NCBI RefSeq assembly: GCF_034258515.1
Contig: NZ_CP139438.1
Span: 868,001 to 932,000 of the forward strand
Origin: Pseudarthrobacter oxydans
Lineage (GTDB): Bacteria > Actinomycetota > Actinomycetes > Actinomycetales > Micrococcaceae
Direction: 5' to 3'
Length of the DNA: 64,000 bases
Made by a program: the position numbers and the translations under genes. Below are positions 18,117-27,087 of this stretch, piece by piece; positions within the stretch are counted from its first letter, which is position 1; each line of letters starts with the position of its first letter. The notes beneath the pieces are model-generated. The model did no database searches. It had not been told where the DNA came from and was given only the letters and a program-made list of their open reading frames with translations.

Positions 18117-18617
18117 ATGCGCACTCTCGTTCTGAATGCTGGGTATGAGCCCCTGGCGGTGATCACTTTCCGCCGGGCGCTGGTGCTTGTGCTCACGGGC
18201 AAGGCCAGCGTGGTTGCCGAAGGCGATGATCCCGTGGTGGGACCGCAGGAAATCCTGGGCCGTCCCTCGGTGATTCTCCTGAACCGTTACATCCGGCCGA
18301 GGTACAACCAGGCCACTGCTGTCAGCCGCCGCGGAGTGCTCAGGCGCGACGGCCACAGATGCGCGTACTGCGGTAAAGCGGCCCACACCATCGACCACGT
18401 CCACCCCAAGTCCCGGGGCGGCGAGGACTCCTGGGAGAACCTGGTGGCGGCCTGCCTGCGCTGCAACAACGTCAAGGGCGACCATACGCCGGCGGAAATG
18501 GGCTGGAAACTGCGTTTCGTCCCGGAGCCACCGCATGGAACCATCTGGCAGATCAAGGAACTTGAGAAGCCCACTCCAGCCTGGGATCCGTTCCTTCTGC
18601 CGGAGCGGGCCGCCTGA
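18117..18617 (+). CDS. HNH endonuclease family protein
   Basis: A 166-residue protein with an HNH nuclease fold near residues 75-125: CAYCGK and CLRCNN zinc-type cysteine pairs, IDHVHPKSRGG (His of the HNH motif) and ENLVAACLRCN. The N-terminal 60 residues (MRTLVLNAGYEPL) are typical of the conserved stand-alone actinobacterial HNH proteins, whose role is unknown. GAAGAGG lies about 7 bases before the ATG. Single gene, with no methylase or restriction partner nearby. Confidence 0.88.
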   Translation: MRTLVLNAGYEPLAVITFRRALVLVLTGKASVVAEGDDPVVGPQEILGRPSVILLNRYIRPRYNQATAVSRRGVLRRDGHRCAYCGKAAHTIDHVHPKSRGGEDSWENLVAACLRCNNVKGDHTPAEMGWKLRFVPEPPHGTIWQIKELEKPTPAWDPFLLPERAA

Positions 18618-18666
18618 CCGGAACCTTCGGCACGCCCGCAGCGCCGCCGATGGCTAGGCTGGGGGC

Positions 18667-19308
18667 ATGGAACAGAAGCGGCTGGACTTCAATGCAGTGA
18701 TCCTGGCCGGCGGCCGGTCTTCCCGGTTGGGCGGGGTGCCGAAACAGGGCTTGGTTTTCCATCATGACACCCTCCTCCAGCGCGCCCTGGCCGCTGCAGC
18801 GGATGCTGCGCGGACGGCGGTGGTGGGCCCGGACGCCGGACATTCTGTCCCCGGGGTGCTTTTCTGCCGGGAAGAGCCGGAGTTCGCGGGGCCGGCAGCT
18901 GCCATCTCCGCCGGACTTGACGCCTTGGCCCGGGACGGACACGAGGCGGAGTTCACTTTGGTGCTGGCGTGTGACATGCCGCTGGTCCGGGACGCAGTGG
19001 AGGCACTGGTGGCGGCCATGGTTTCGACGAACGCAGACGGCGCCATGGCACGCGCGGAAGACGGCCGGCTCCAGCCTCTGGCCGGTTTTTACCGCACGGC
19101 TGCGTTAAAAACCTCGGCGGCGCAGCTCTCGTCCCGTGGCGCCCTTATTAACGGCTCCGTGCGCTCCCTCCTTGCTAGTCTGGAGGTGCAGCCTGTCACC
19201 GTCCCTGCAGGTTCCACGGCAGACGTGGACACCTGGGATGATGCCGCCGCACTAGGGATTGCCGCCGGCAACCAGGACAAAGGCCAGGACCGGCGCAGCC
19301 GCAGTTAA
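18667..19308 (+). CDS. mobA: Molybdenum cofactor guanylyltransferase (MobA-like)
   Basis: A 213-residue nucleotidyltransferase. N-terminal LAGGRSSRLGGVPKQ is the signature GTP-binding loop, and LACDMPLV carries the metal-binding Asp. MobA links GMP to molybdopterin to give the guanine-dinucleotide cofactor used by, for example, formate dehydrogenases. First gene of a molybdenum-cofactor group with DUF6457, moeA and fdhD. A related CTP- or cofactor-transferase specificity cannot be excluded. Confidence 0.83.
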   Translation: MEQKRLDFNAVILAGGRSSRLGGVPKQGLVFHHDTLLQRALAAAADAARTAVVGPDAGHSVPGVLFCREEPEFAGPAAAISAGLDALARDGHEAEFTLVLACDMPLVRDAVEALVAAMVSTNADGAMARAEDGRLQPLAGFYRTAALKTSAAQLSSRGALINGSVRSLLASLEVQPVTVPAGSTADVDTWDDAAALGIAAGNQDKGQDRRSRS

Positions 19309-19324
19309 ATAGGGAGGCACGTTC

Positions 19325-19618
19325 GTGAAAAGCCAGGATGAAACGCTGGAGGAGTGGTGCAGGTCCCTCCTCCAGGCCTATGAACTGGAGGACGTCCAGG
19401 TGGACGTCAACGCCATCCTTGCCTTGGCCGGTGTGGCCGCCCACTCGGTGGTCCGTCCGGCCGCGCCCCTGACGACGTTTATTGCCGGGTATGCCGCCGG
19501 CCTGGCGTCCGGCTCGGGCCGGGCACCCAATGCTGCTTCCATGGAGTCCGCCCTGGCCGTGGCCCGTTCCCTGGCTGCCGACTACGATGCTGAAGCCGCC
19601 GGGGCTCCCGGCGAATGA
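19325..19618 (+). CDS. DUF6457 family small protein
   Basis: A 97-residue helical protein of the actinobacterial DUF6457 type (EEWCRSLLQAYELEDVQVDV, then VVRPAAPLTTFIAGYAAGLA). The function is unknown, but the family often lies beside mobA/moeA genes, as here. A GGAGG site precedes the GTG at 19325, and its stop overlaps the moeA start (ATGA, 19615-19618), so it is translationally coupled to moeA. A role in molybdopterin handling is inference. Confidence 0.75.
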   Translation: MKSQDETLEEWCRSLLQAYELEDVQVDVNAILALAGVAAHSVVRPAAPLTTFIAGYAAGLASGSGRAPNAASMESALAVARSLAADYDAEAAGAPGE

Positions 19619-20991
19619 CGAAGGAGTCCCAGCAAGCAGCGGATGCTCCCGGGGGCGGGCAGCCGAGGCACCTCGACCATACGTGGGAAGAAGCCCGGCA
19701 GGCAGCTTTCGACGCCGGCACTCCAATCCCCGCCGGCCCTGTTCCCCTGGAGCTGGCCCTCGGACGCAGGCTGGACCAGGACATTGTGGCCCTGCAGGTG
19801 ATGCCCCACTATGCGTCATCGGCGATGGACGGCTGGGCCGTTAATGGCACGGGGCCGTGGATCCTGGTGGATGCAGGTTTGCCGCTGGCTCCGCACCAGG
19901 CCAGTCCCATTGCCACGGGGGGACTCATACCGCCCGGGGCGAAGGCGGTGCTGCGCAGCGAAAGCGCCCGCCTGGACAAAGACGAAGACGGGCTGCCCGT
20001 CCTGGTGACCGGCGGCACTGCCCGCCCTGGCGAGCCCCGTGCAGGCCAGCATGTCAGGAAAGCAGGGGAGGAGGCCTCGGAAGGGGACATCCTGGTCAAG
20101 GCCGGCGTGGTGCTGAACCCTGCGCACCTGGCCCTCGCAGCCCTGGCCGGTTATGACGAACTTGTGGTCCAGGGAAAGCCCCTGGTCCGGCTGCTGCTGA
20201 CCGGTTCTGAAGTGGTTGGGAGCGGCCTGCCGGTTCCGGGGCAGGTGCGTGACACCTTCGGCCCGCAGCTACCGGCCGTGGTGGGCATGCTGGGCGGGCT
20301 GCCGGGCGGACAGCAACGGATCGGCGATTCGTACGCTGAATGGCTGGCGGCACTGGAGGACGTGGTCCCCGGGGTGCCGGGCGCGCCGGACCTGCCGGCC
20401 GACGTCGTCATCACCACAGGCGGGACCGGAAAATCCGGCACCGACCACCTTCGCCGGGCCGTGCGGGAGCTGGGCGGGCGGCTGATCATTGACGGCGTGG
20501 CCATGCGTCCCGGACACCCGGCCGTCCTGGCCGAACTTCCGGACGGGCGGTTCGTGCTTGGACTGCCGGGTAACCCCCTTGCAGCCATGATGGCACTTTC
20601 CACGGTGGGGGCCCCGCTGCTCGCGGCGCTGGGACACCGCACGCTGCCGGCCGTGCAGGAGGTTCCCTGCGGAACCACCCTCGACCCCGAACCCGGGCGC
20701 ACACGCCTGGTCCCGTTCCGCCTGCTTTACGGCATGGCCTCTCCCGCCCAGCACACCGGCCCGGGCATGATGCGCGGGCTGGCTTCAGCGGACGGCGTTC
20801 TGGTTGTGCCTCCCCACGGGGTGCAGCTGGGAGAGCTGGTGCCCGCCTTTGCCCTTCCGTGGGGGCCGCCCATCCCGGCGCCGCCCGAGCCCGCCGCCAA
20901 GACGAAGGCGCGCACTGCCGGACGGACGGGCAAGCCGGCCGCCAAACCGGCGCCGGCCGGCCCCGTAGACTGGAGCGCACTCCTTGGCTGA
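19615..20991 (+). CDS. moeA: Molybdopterin molybdenumtransferase
   Basis: A 458-residue MoeA/Glp-type enzyme that inserts molybdate into adenylated molybdopterin. Recognisable are the N-terminal domain with PHYASSAMDGWAV, the MoCF-binding fold with TTGGTGKSGTDHLR, and GLPGNPLAAMM before the C-terminal beta-barrel (to about 410). The last 45 residues (PAAKTKARTAGRTGKPAAKP) are a basic low-complexity tail not usual for MoeA. Translationally coupled to DUF6457 and followed by fdhD. Confidence 0.93.
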   Translation: MTKESQQAADAPGGGQPRHLDHTWEEARQAAFDAGTPIPAGPVPLELALGRRLDQDIVALQVMPHYASSAMDGWAVNGTGPWILVDAGLPLAPHQASPIATGGLIPPGAKAVLRSESARLDKDEDGLPVLVTGGTARPGEPRAGQHVRKAGEEASEGDILVKAGVVLNPAHLALAALAGYDELVVQGKPLVRLLLTGSEVVGSGLPVPGQVRDTFGPQLPAVVGMLGGLPGGQQRIGDSYAEWLAALEDVVPGVPGAPDLPADVVITTGGTGKSGTDHLRRAVRELGGRLIIDGVAMRPGHPAVLAELPDGRFVLGLPGNPLAAMMALSTVGAPLLAALGHRTLPAVQEVPCGTTLDPEPGRTRLVPFRLLYGMASPAQHTGPGMMRGLASADGVLVVPPHGVQLGELVPAFALPWGPPIPAPPEPAAKTKARTAGRTGKPAAKPAPAGPVDWSALLG

Positions 20992-21072
20992 GGCCTGCCA
21001 ACGTGCTGCAGCCACGCTGGCATCGCCCCAAGGCAGTTGCGATGATGGACACATGGACAGGAACGGTGGGAT

Positions 21073-21951
21073 ATGGGACGCGTGACCCAGCGCCGCAAGG
21101 TGCACAAGTATGTGCTGGACGGTTCCCCGAACGCCCTCGAGTTTCCGGTCCGGTACCGGGAGGACGTCCTGGCGGTGGAAGAGCCGCTGGAAATCCGGCT
21201 GGGAAGCCTGTCCTACTCGGTAACCATGCGCACGCCGGGGGATGACTTCGACCTCGTGGCCGGGTTCCTCGTGTCAGAGGGCGTCATCTGGGAGTCCGGG
21301 CAGCTCGTTTCGCTGCGCTTTTGCGCCGGGGAAGACGAAAACGGGGTGCAGACCTTCAACGTGGTGGAGGCCCAGTTGCGGCCCGACGTGGAGCTTCCTT
21401 CCATCGGCCGGCACGTCTACACCTCCAGTTCATGCGGCATCTGCGGGACCGACTCCATAGAATCCGTCCGGAAATCCTCGCACTTCAACCCCGCCGGGGA
21501 TCCGCTGAGCGTCTCCGCGGAGGTGCTTGCCTCGCTTCCGGGCATCCTCCGGGAGTCCCAGCGCCTCTTCGATGACACCGGCGGCGTCCATGCTGCCGGG
21601 CTCTTCAAGATAGGGGACGACGGCGGCCCCCAGCTTCTGTGCCTTCGGGAGGATGTGGGGCGGCACAATGCGGTGGACAAGGTTGTGGGGTGGGCCCTGA
21701 GGGAAGGTTTGCTGCCGCTTCGCGGCACCGTGCTCCAAGTCTCCGGCCGGGCATCCTTCGAGCTGGTCCAAAAGGCTGCGCTCGCCGGAATCCCCGTCCT
21801 CGCTGCGGTCAGTGCGCCGTCGAGCCTTGCCGTCGAACTCGCCGAGGCCAGCGGAGTGACCCTCGCCGGCTTCAGCAGGGGAACCAGCCTTAACATCTAT
21901 GCCGGTGACGGAAGGATACGGCGGCCGGTGGCCGCGGCGCCGCCGTCGTAA
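21073..21951 (+). CDS. fdhD: Formate dehydrogenase accessory sulfurtransferase
   Basis: A 292-residue FdhD. The active-site cysteine pair is in SSSCGICGTDSI, with the conserved GEDENGVQ-like and RDDTGGVHAAGL-type segments (here FDDTGGVHAAGLF) and the C-terminal REDVGRHNAVDKVVG and SGRASFELVQKA. FdhD passes sulfur to the molybdenum cofactor of formate dehydrogenase before insertion. The formate dehydrogenase itself is not in the window. The gene ends inside a 19-bp tandem duplication. Confidence 0.95.
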   Translation: MGRVTQRRKVHKYVLDGSPNALEFPVRYREDVLAVEEPLEIRLGSLSYSVTMRTPGDDFDLVAGFLVSEGVIWESGQLVSLRFCAGEDENGVQTFNVVEAQLRPDVELPSIGRHVYTSSSCGICGTDSIESVRKSSHFNPAGDPLSVSAEVLASLPGILRESQRLFDDTGGVHAAGLFKIGDDGGPQLLCLREDVGRHNAVDKVVGWALREGLLPLRGTVLQVSGRASFELVQKAALAGIPVLAAVSAPSSLAVELAEASGVTLAGFSRGTSLNIYAGDGRIRRPVAAAPPS

Positions 21952-21974
21952 GCTTCGGCCGCCGTCGTAAGCTT
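21940..21974. repeat. 19-bp tandem duplication over the fdhD stop
   Basis: CCGCCGTCGTAAGCTT occurs at 21940-21955 and again at 21959-21974, giving a 19-bp period. The first copy contains the fdhD stop codon (TAA). It is probably a replication-slippage duplication and leaves the protein end unchanged. Confidence 0.85.
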
Positions 21975-22100
21975 GACTTGCGCGCAGGTCAGCGTCCGGG
22001 ATGCGTTTTCCGAAAGGGTTGGTAAACGGGCTACCAGCGGGTAGATTTATCCATCGAATGGACAGCATGGTCCAGTCCCAACCGCTGAAGAGGGCCCACA

Positions 22101-25100
22101 TTGCATGACGACCGCCGGATAACGGAAGTCCGCCTCCAAAGGTTCGTGCGTGAACGGATTAGCCCGGCGGTCTACGGCCGGAGCCTTCCCCTTACCCTGA
22201 GCAGCTGGGATGCGCCCGATGAGCCAGTCCCCGCGCTGGAGGCAATGCGGCAGGACTTCCAGCCCCAGGAACACGGGGCTCCCTGGGGGAAGCCTTGGGG
22301 GACCAAATGGCTCCGGCTCCAGGGCGAAGTCCCCGAATCGTGGGGCACCGGGCCGGACACCACTGTTGAAGTGCTCGTGGACCTCGGTTTCACCACCGAA
22401 ATTCCCGGCTTCCAGTGCGAAGGCCTGGCCTGGCGTCCGGACGGCACCACCATCAAGGCTGTCTCGCCCAGGAACCAGTACATACCGCTGAAGCTGCTGG
22501 GTGGCGGCATGGCGGTGGACTTCTACGTGGAAGCCGCCGCGAACCCGGACGTCGCGCAGGGCTGGACCTTCGCCCCCATGCCGTACGGTGACAAGTCCAC
22601 GGCCGGGACGGCGCCGCAGTACCGGCTGGGGAACATCGCCATTGCGGAACTGAACCAGGCGGTCTGGGAACTCCAGCAGGATATCCGGACCCTTTCCGGC
22701 CTGATGGCGGAACTGCCCCTGGAACTGCCGCGGCGGCATGAGATCCTCCGCGCCCTTGAACGCATGATGGACGTCATGGACCCGGACGATGTTCCTGGCA
22801 CCGCCGCAGCGGGACGTGAAGCACTTGCCGAAGTACTGGCCCGGCCGGCCTATGCCTCAGCCCACCAGCTGGTGGCCACCGGCCACGCGCACATCGACTC
22901 CGCCTGGCTCTGGCCGGTGCGCGAGACGGTCCGCAAGTGTGCACGGACCTTCTCCAACGTGGTGTCCCTGATGGATGAAAATCCGGACTTTGTGTTCTCC
23001 TGCTCCTCGGCGCAGCAGCTGGCCTGGATCAAGGAGCTCTACCCTGAACTGTTCAGCCGTATCCGCGAGAAGGTCCGCTCTGGCCAGTTTGTCCCCGTGG
23101 GCGGAATGTGGGTCGAGTCGGACACCAATATGCCCGGCGGTGAGGCCATGGCACGCCAGTTCGTGGAGGGCAAGGGCTTCTTCATGGCGGAATTCGGCGT
23201 TGAGTGCCACGAAGCCTGGCTGCCTGATTCATTTGGCTATTCTGCTGCGCTGCCGCAGATCGTCAAGTCTGCCGGCAGCCGCTGGTTCCTGACCCAGAAG
23301 ATCTCCTGGAACCAAACCAACAAGTTTCCCCACCACACCTTCAACTGGGAGGGCATTGACGGCACCAGGCTCTTCACCCACTTCCCGCCGGTAGACACCT
23401 ACAACTCGGAGCTGACCGGCCGCGAACTGGCACACGCGGAACGCAACTACCGGGACCATGGGCGCGGCACCGTGTCCCTGGTGCCGTTCGGCTACGGCGA
23501 CGGCGGTGGCGGACCAACGCGGGAAATGCTGGCGGCAGCGTCGCGCGCCGCCAACCTGGAAGGCTCGCCCAAGGTCCGGATCGGCTCGGCCGAGAGCTTT
23601 TTCACGCAGGCGGAGGAAGACTACCCCGTCCTGCCTGTCTGGGTTGGCGAGATGTACCTCGAACTGCACCGCGGAACCTACACCAGCCAGGCCAGGACAA
23701 AGAAGGGCAACAGGCGCAGTGAGCACCTGCTGCGGGAGGCCGAACTGTGGTGCACCACGGCCGCGGTCCGTGCCAGCGGCGGATACGCCTACCCGGCCGC
23801 TGAGCTCAAGCGGCTGTGGCAGCTGGTGCTGCTGCAGCAGTTCCATGACATCCTTCCGGGCAGCGCCATTGCCTGGGTGCACCAGGATGCCGAGCGCAAC
23901 TACCAGGCAATCGGTGAAGCCCTTGAAGCAATCATCAGCCAAGCTGCCGCCGCCACGCTGGGCAAGGGCGAGCGGACCTTCCTGCTGAACGCAGCGCCGC
24001 ATGCCAGGGCCGGCGTTCCCGCCCTGGCTGCGGGCGAACCTGCCGCGCCGGCCGGAGAGGTCCATGCCAAGGCCCATGACGGCGGCTACATCCTGGACAA
24101 CGGCGTCATCCGCGCGGTGCTGGACGGTAGCGGGCTTCTCACGTCATTGGTGGATCATGCCACCGGCCGCGAAGCCATTGCGCCGGGCCAGCGCGGCAAC
24201 CTCCTCGAACTGCACCGGGACACGCCCAACGAATGGGACGCCTGGGACATCGACGGGTTCTACCGGCGCAACGTCACGCCGCTGACCCAGGCGGCATCCG
24301 TGCGGTTGAGCCGGGAAGGGGCAGAGGCTGTCGTCACGGTGGAGCGGCTTGCCGGCGCGTCCCCCGTTACGCAGCACATCAGCCTTGCGGCCGGCAGCCC
24401 GTCCCTTTCCATCACCACATCCGTGGACTGGCAGGAACGCGAAAAGCTGCTCAAGCTCGGGTTCGCCCTGGATGTCCGGGCGGAGAGGTCTGCGGCGGAG
24501 ACGCAGTTCGGCCACGTCTTCCGGCCCACGCACACCAATACGTCCTGGGAAACGGCAAAGTTCGAAATCTGCGCACACCGGTGGATCCACGTGGCCGAGC
24601 CGGGGTATGGCGTGGCCATTTCCAACTCCTCCACCTACGGGCACGATGTCACGCGGAGCATCAGGGAGTCCGACGGCGGCACCACCACTACCGTGCGGCT
24701 CTCACTGCTGCGCGCCCCGAAGTTCCCGGATCCCGACGCCGACCGCGGGCTTCATGAACTCACCGTCACCATCCGTCCGGGAGCCGGTATTGCCGATGCC
24801 GTGGAGGAAGGCTACCGAACCAACCTCGTGCCCCGGCTGGTCCACGGCGCTTCGCCGGTGGAACCGCTCTTCTCCGTGACGAATCCTGCGCTCGTCATTG
24901 AAGCGGTCAAGCTGGCCGAGGACGGGTCCGGCGATGTGGTTGTCCGCCTGTACGAGTCACTGGGCGAGCGCTCTGCGGGGAAGCTCACGGCGAACTTTCC
25001 GGTGCGGCGCGTCACTGCCGTCGACTTGCTGGAGCGCCCGGTCCCCGCACCCGGAGTGGAAACGTGCCGGGACGGAGCGGATCTGGTTTTGCGACCGTTC

Positions 25101-25151
25101 CAGCTGGTGACCCTCAGGCTTGCCAGGGAGACTCGCCCGGCCCCTAAATGA
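22101..25151 (+). CDS. Alpha-mannosidase, glycoside hydrolase family 38
   Basis: A 1016-residue cytoplasmic-type GH38 enzyme. The metal-binding GHAHIDSAWLWPVRET segment opens the catalytic domain (about 250-520), and the catalytic nucleophile is in EAWLPDSFGYSAALPQ. The middle domain (QQFHDILPGSAI) and the C-terminal beta-sandwich domains are present, so it is full length. It hydrolyses terminal alpha-mannosyl residues. The start is TTG with GAAGAGG upstream; no signal peptide is seen. It stands alone, with no transporter or regulator immediately adjacent. Confidence 0.92.
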   Translation: MHDDRRITEVRLQRFVRERISPAVYGRSLPLTLSSWDAPDEPVPALEAMRQDFQPQEHGAPWGKPWGTKWLRLQGEVPESWGTGPDTTVEVLVDLGFTTEIPGFQCEGLAWRPDGTTIKAVSPRNQYIPLKLLGGGMAVDFYVEAAANPDVAQGWTFAPMPYGDKSTAGTAPQYRLGNIAIAELNQAVWELQQDIRTLSGLMAELPLELPRRHEILRALERMMDVMDPDDVPGTAAAGREALAEVLARPAYASAHQLVATGHAHIDSAWLWPVRETVRKCARTFSNVVSLMDENPDFVFSCSSAQQLAWIKELYPELFSRIREKVRSGQFVPVGGMWVESDTNMPGGEAMARQFVEGKGFFMAEFGVECHEAWLPDSFGYSAALPQIVKSAGSRWFLTQKISWNQTNKFPHHTFNWEGIDGTRLFTHFPPVDTYNSELTGRELAHAERNYRDHGRGTVSLVPFGYGDGGGGPTREMLAAASRAANLEGSPKVRIGSAESFFTQAEEDYPVLPVWVGEMYLELHRGTYTSQARTKKGNRRSEHLLREAELWCTTAAVRASGGYAYPAAELKRLWQLVLLQQFHDILPGSAIAWVHQDAERNYQAIGEALEAIISQAAAATLGKGERTFLLNAAPHARAGVPALAAGEPAAPAGEVHAKAHDGGYILDNGVIRAVLDGSGLLTSLVDHATGREAIAPGQRGNLLELHRDTPNEWDAWDIDGFYRRNVTPLTQAASVRLSREGAEAVVTVERLAGASPVTQHISLAAGSPSLSITTSVDWQEREKLLKLGFALDVRAERSAAETQFGHVFRPTHTNTSWETAKFEICAHRWIHVAEPGYGVAISNSSTYGHDVTRSIRESDGGTTTTVRLSLLRAPKFPDPDADRGLHELTVTIRPGAGIADAVEEGYRTNLVPRLVHGASPVEPLFSVTNPALVIEAVKLAEDGSGDVVVRLYESLGERSAGKLTANFPVRRVTAVDLLERPVPAPGVETCRDGADLVLRPFQLVTLRLARETRPAPK

Positions 25152-25333
25152 GCATGAGGGGCGGGGGGCTTGGCGCCCCGAAAACAGCGTTAAATAGGCT
25201 GAGTGGGGGCGGTCCCCAACGTCCCGCCACCACTCATCCCCCCAATGCATGCGAAGGCCCCCGGAACGCAAGCGTTCAAGAAATATCCCCGTTCGCAAAC
25301 GCCATGCGCTCCACCTTCACACATTCATGATTG

Positions 25334-25359
25334 TTTCACATTCTAATGTTTTTGTGAAA
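25334..25359. repeat. AT-rich inverted repeat between GH38 and the membrane-protein gene
   Basis: TTTCACA (25334-25340) and TGTGAAA (25353-25359) flank a 12-base AT-rich loop, in an unusually AT-rich patch between two convergent genes. The adjoining AAAGCCCGCTTT (25357-25368) can also fold. Probably the 3' end or terminator of both genes. Confidence 0.4.
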
Positions 25360-25369
25360 GCCCGCTTTG

Positions 25370-26107
25370 TTACTTTTCGGTATATGTCCTTTTGGTGGAC
25401 AAAGGCCTGCCGCTGCGCACCCGCGCCGCCCAGATCAGCGCCAGCCCAACCACGTAACACAGCACGGCGGTGTAGTTGACCACGAACATGATGGCGCCCC
25501 ATCCCGGAGGCACCAAGGGAAACAGCAGGCTGAGGCCAATCGCCACGCCGCCCAGGGCAAGAAGGGCGGCTGCCACCCGCACCAGCACCGGCAGCCGGCT
25601 CCGGACTGCCCGCACCATGGCGGGCAGCAGGACGAGGCCTACATATGCGGGGTAGGCGCGGCCGGCGGCACCGTAGTACTGGGCCAAGATGGCGTTGTGC
25701 TGGTTTCTGACCGACGGTGCCGACAGTCCCGCCGATGAACCGGTGGTGTCCATAAGGAAGAACACCGCTGTCATCACCAGCGAAACGACCGCCAGCACCA
25801 TCATGCCGGCCTTTCCCGTGATGAGCCGGTACGCGCCTTCAGCACCGAAGCCGCGCGTGACGCGTATCCCGATGAAATAGATGGCGGCAAAGATGATGAA
25901 GCGCAGCAGCAGGTTGGCAAGGTTGATGCCGCCCAACGCCTGGTCGATGGCTACGTACGGCGCCTCGATGCTCAAGAGGATGGCTGCGGTCATCAGGGCG
26001 AAGATATAGAAGAGCGACCTGTTCTCGCCGCGCAGGGCGCTGGGGAGGCGGGCAGCCGCAACAAGGCCGCAGATGGCAAGGGTGGACCACTGAAGAATTT
26101 CGATCAT
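25370..26107 (-). CDS. Seven-TM integral membrane protein paired with an HTH regulator
   Basis: A 245-residue protein with about seven hydrophobic helices, beginning MIEILQWSTLAICGLVAAAR and ending with a basic tail (SGRPLSTKRTYTEK). It resembles the membrane halves of actinobacterial regulator/membrane-protein pairs, but no named family is assigned with confidence. The ATG at 26107 overlaps the stop of the upstream HTH gene (ATGA, 26104-26107), so the two are translationally coupled and probably act together. Function unknown. Confidence 0.7.
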   Translation of the reverse strand: MIEILQWSTLAICGLVAAARLPSALRGENRSLFYIFALMTAAILLSIEAPYVAIDQALGGINLANLLLRFIIFAAIYFIGIRVTRGFGAEGAYRLITGKAGMMVLAVVSLVMTAVFFLMDTTGSSAGLSAPSVRNQHNAILAQYYGAAGRAYPAYVGLVLLPAMVRAVRSRLPVLVRVAAALLALGGVAIGLSLLFPLVPPGWGAIMFVVNYTAVLCYVVGLALIWAARVRSGRPLSTKRTYTEK

Positions 26108-26838
26108 CCCAGGTTCTCCCAGATCTTTTCGGTCTGCGCCTGGTCTTGCTCCTGGCGCCGCAGTACCTTGCCCAGTGCCTGCAGCCTGTCGCCGGCCAAG
26201 GCGGTGAGGTCGCCGTCGGACAGGCTGTCCAAGGCCCGCTGCCGGGCGCCGGCCGGCCAACCGGCCTCTTCCTCCGTGATGAGGCCGGTAGCCACCAGCC
26301 CGCCTGTGGGTCCGACGCCCGCGGCGAGGGACGTGGCTATGGCCAGTTCAGGGGACAGCCGGTTCGCGGTCAGCTGGGCAGAGTAGTTCTGGGGCGCAAC
26401 CCCCGTGGCAGCCGATACGCGGTGCCGCAGTTCGCCGTCGTCGATTGCATCAACCCAGTTCTTGACCGACGTGGAGTGCGGCGCCGCAGAGAGCGGCAGG
26501 GGCTCCTTCCCGGGGGCGGCTGCTTCCATCGCCGGCCGCGCCAGCAGTGCCTGCAGGAGGTCGGCCGTGGAAATCTGGCTCACCAGTTCACACCGGGTGG
26601 GCGGAGGCAGGGGACCGGCCAGGTCCCGGTAGGCCTCGAAGGTGGCGAGGGCCGCAACAGGATTGACGCCGTAGGCGCGGCTGATGCTCACGACAGTGCC
26701 CACGGCGACTTTCCCGCGGACCAGCTGCTGGGCGAGCGTGGTCCGCTTGATCCCGGAGATCCTGCAGACATCTGCCGTGCTGGCGTCCGGCGCAATGCCT
26801 TGCAGCCAGCGCTGGAACGCCTTGGCGGGGATGGTCAT
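26104..26838 (-). CDS. Helix-turn-helix regulator-like protein
   Basis: A 244-residue protein. Residues of about 15-70 form an HTH (TADVCRISGIKRTTLAQQLV, then GKVAVGTVVSISRAYGVNPV) like that of XRE/phage-type regulators. The middle region (WVDAIDDGELRHRVSAATGV, then PELAIATSLAAGV) is helical, and the C terminus (LQALGKVLRRQEQDQAQTEK) is charged and coiled-coil-like. It is translationally coupled to a seven-TM membrane protein and divergent from the ABC-F operon. Not recognised as a characterised regulator. Confidence 0.65.
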   Translation of the reverse strand: MTIPAKAFQRWLQGIAPDASTADVCRISGIKRTTLAQQLVRGKVAVGTVVSISRAYGVNPVAALATFEAYRDLAGPLPPPTRCELVSQISTADLLQALLARPAMEAAAPGKEPLPLSAAPHSTSVKNWVDAIDDGELRHRVSAATGVAPQNYSAQLTANRLSPELAIATSLAAGVGPTGGLVATGLITEEEAGWPAGARQRALDSLSDGDLTALAGDRLQALGKVLRRQEQDQAQTEKIWENLG

Positions 26839-26897
26839 GGAGGGCTCTCTGCAGAACGGGTGTTTCGTTGATTTTAGCCTGCCCCTTGAGTCCCGGT

Positions 26898-26926
26898 TTT
26901 ACCCGCGCAGCCGTTTCGACTATGCT
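26898..26926 (+). promoter_or_regulatory. Promoter of the ABC-F operon
   Basis: -35 TTTACC (26898-26903) and -10 TATGCT (26921-26926), separated by 17 bp, place the start near 26933, about 155 nt before the ABC-F start codon. Confidence 0.55.
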
Positions 26927-26934
26927 TGATGGTC

Positions 26935-26982
26935 GAGCCCGTTGGTCCGTACACCCCCCAAGTCCGGACCAGCGGGTTCTTT
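26935..26982 (+). terminator. Transcription attenuator hairpin in the ABC-F leader
   Basis: GAGCCCGTTGGTCCG (26935-26949) pairs with CGGACCAGCGGGTTC (26965-26979), a 15-bp stem with two G-U wobbles and a 15-base loop, followed by the T-rich TTCTTT. It lies directly after the predicted start and about 105 nt before the gene, as in ABC-F resistance genes controlled by ribosome-dependent attenuation. Antitermination would be needed for expression. No leader peptide was identified. Confidence 0.65.
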
Positions 26983-27087
26983 CATGTCCTGCGGCCCGCG
27001 CACCTTCCTCCCGGGCAATCGGCATGGCCCTGCCGGCCGGTTTTAGGCAGAAAACACGCTGCGCAACAGCGGCGAAAGGATGGATCA

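Noticed and set aside
18117-18617. HNH gene as part of a restriction or anti-phage system
   Set aside because: No methylase, specificity subunit or other defence gene adjoins it; the protein matches the common stand-alone actinobacterial type.
26926-27087. In-frame N-terminal extension of the ABC-F protein
   Set aside because: It would be translated from the attenuator and promoter region, has no conserved sequence, and the ATG at 27088 has a good ribosome-binding site.
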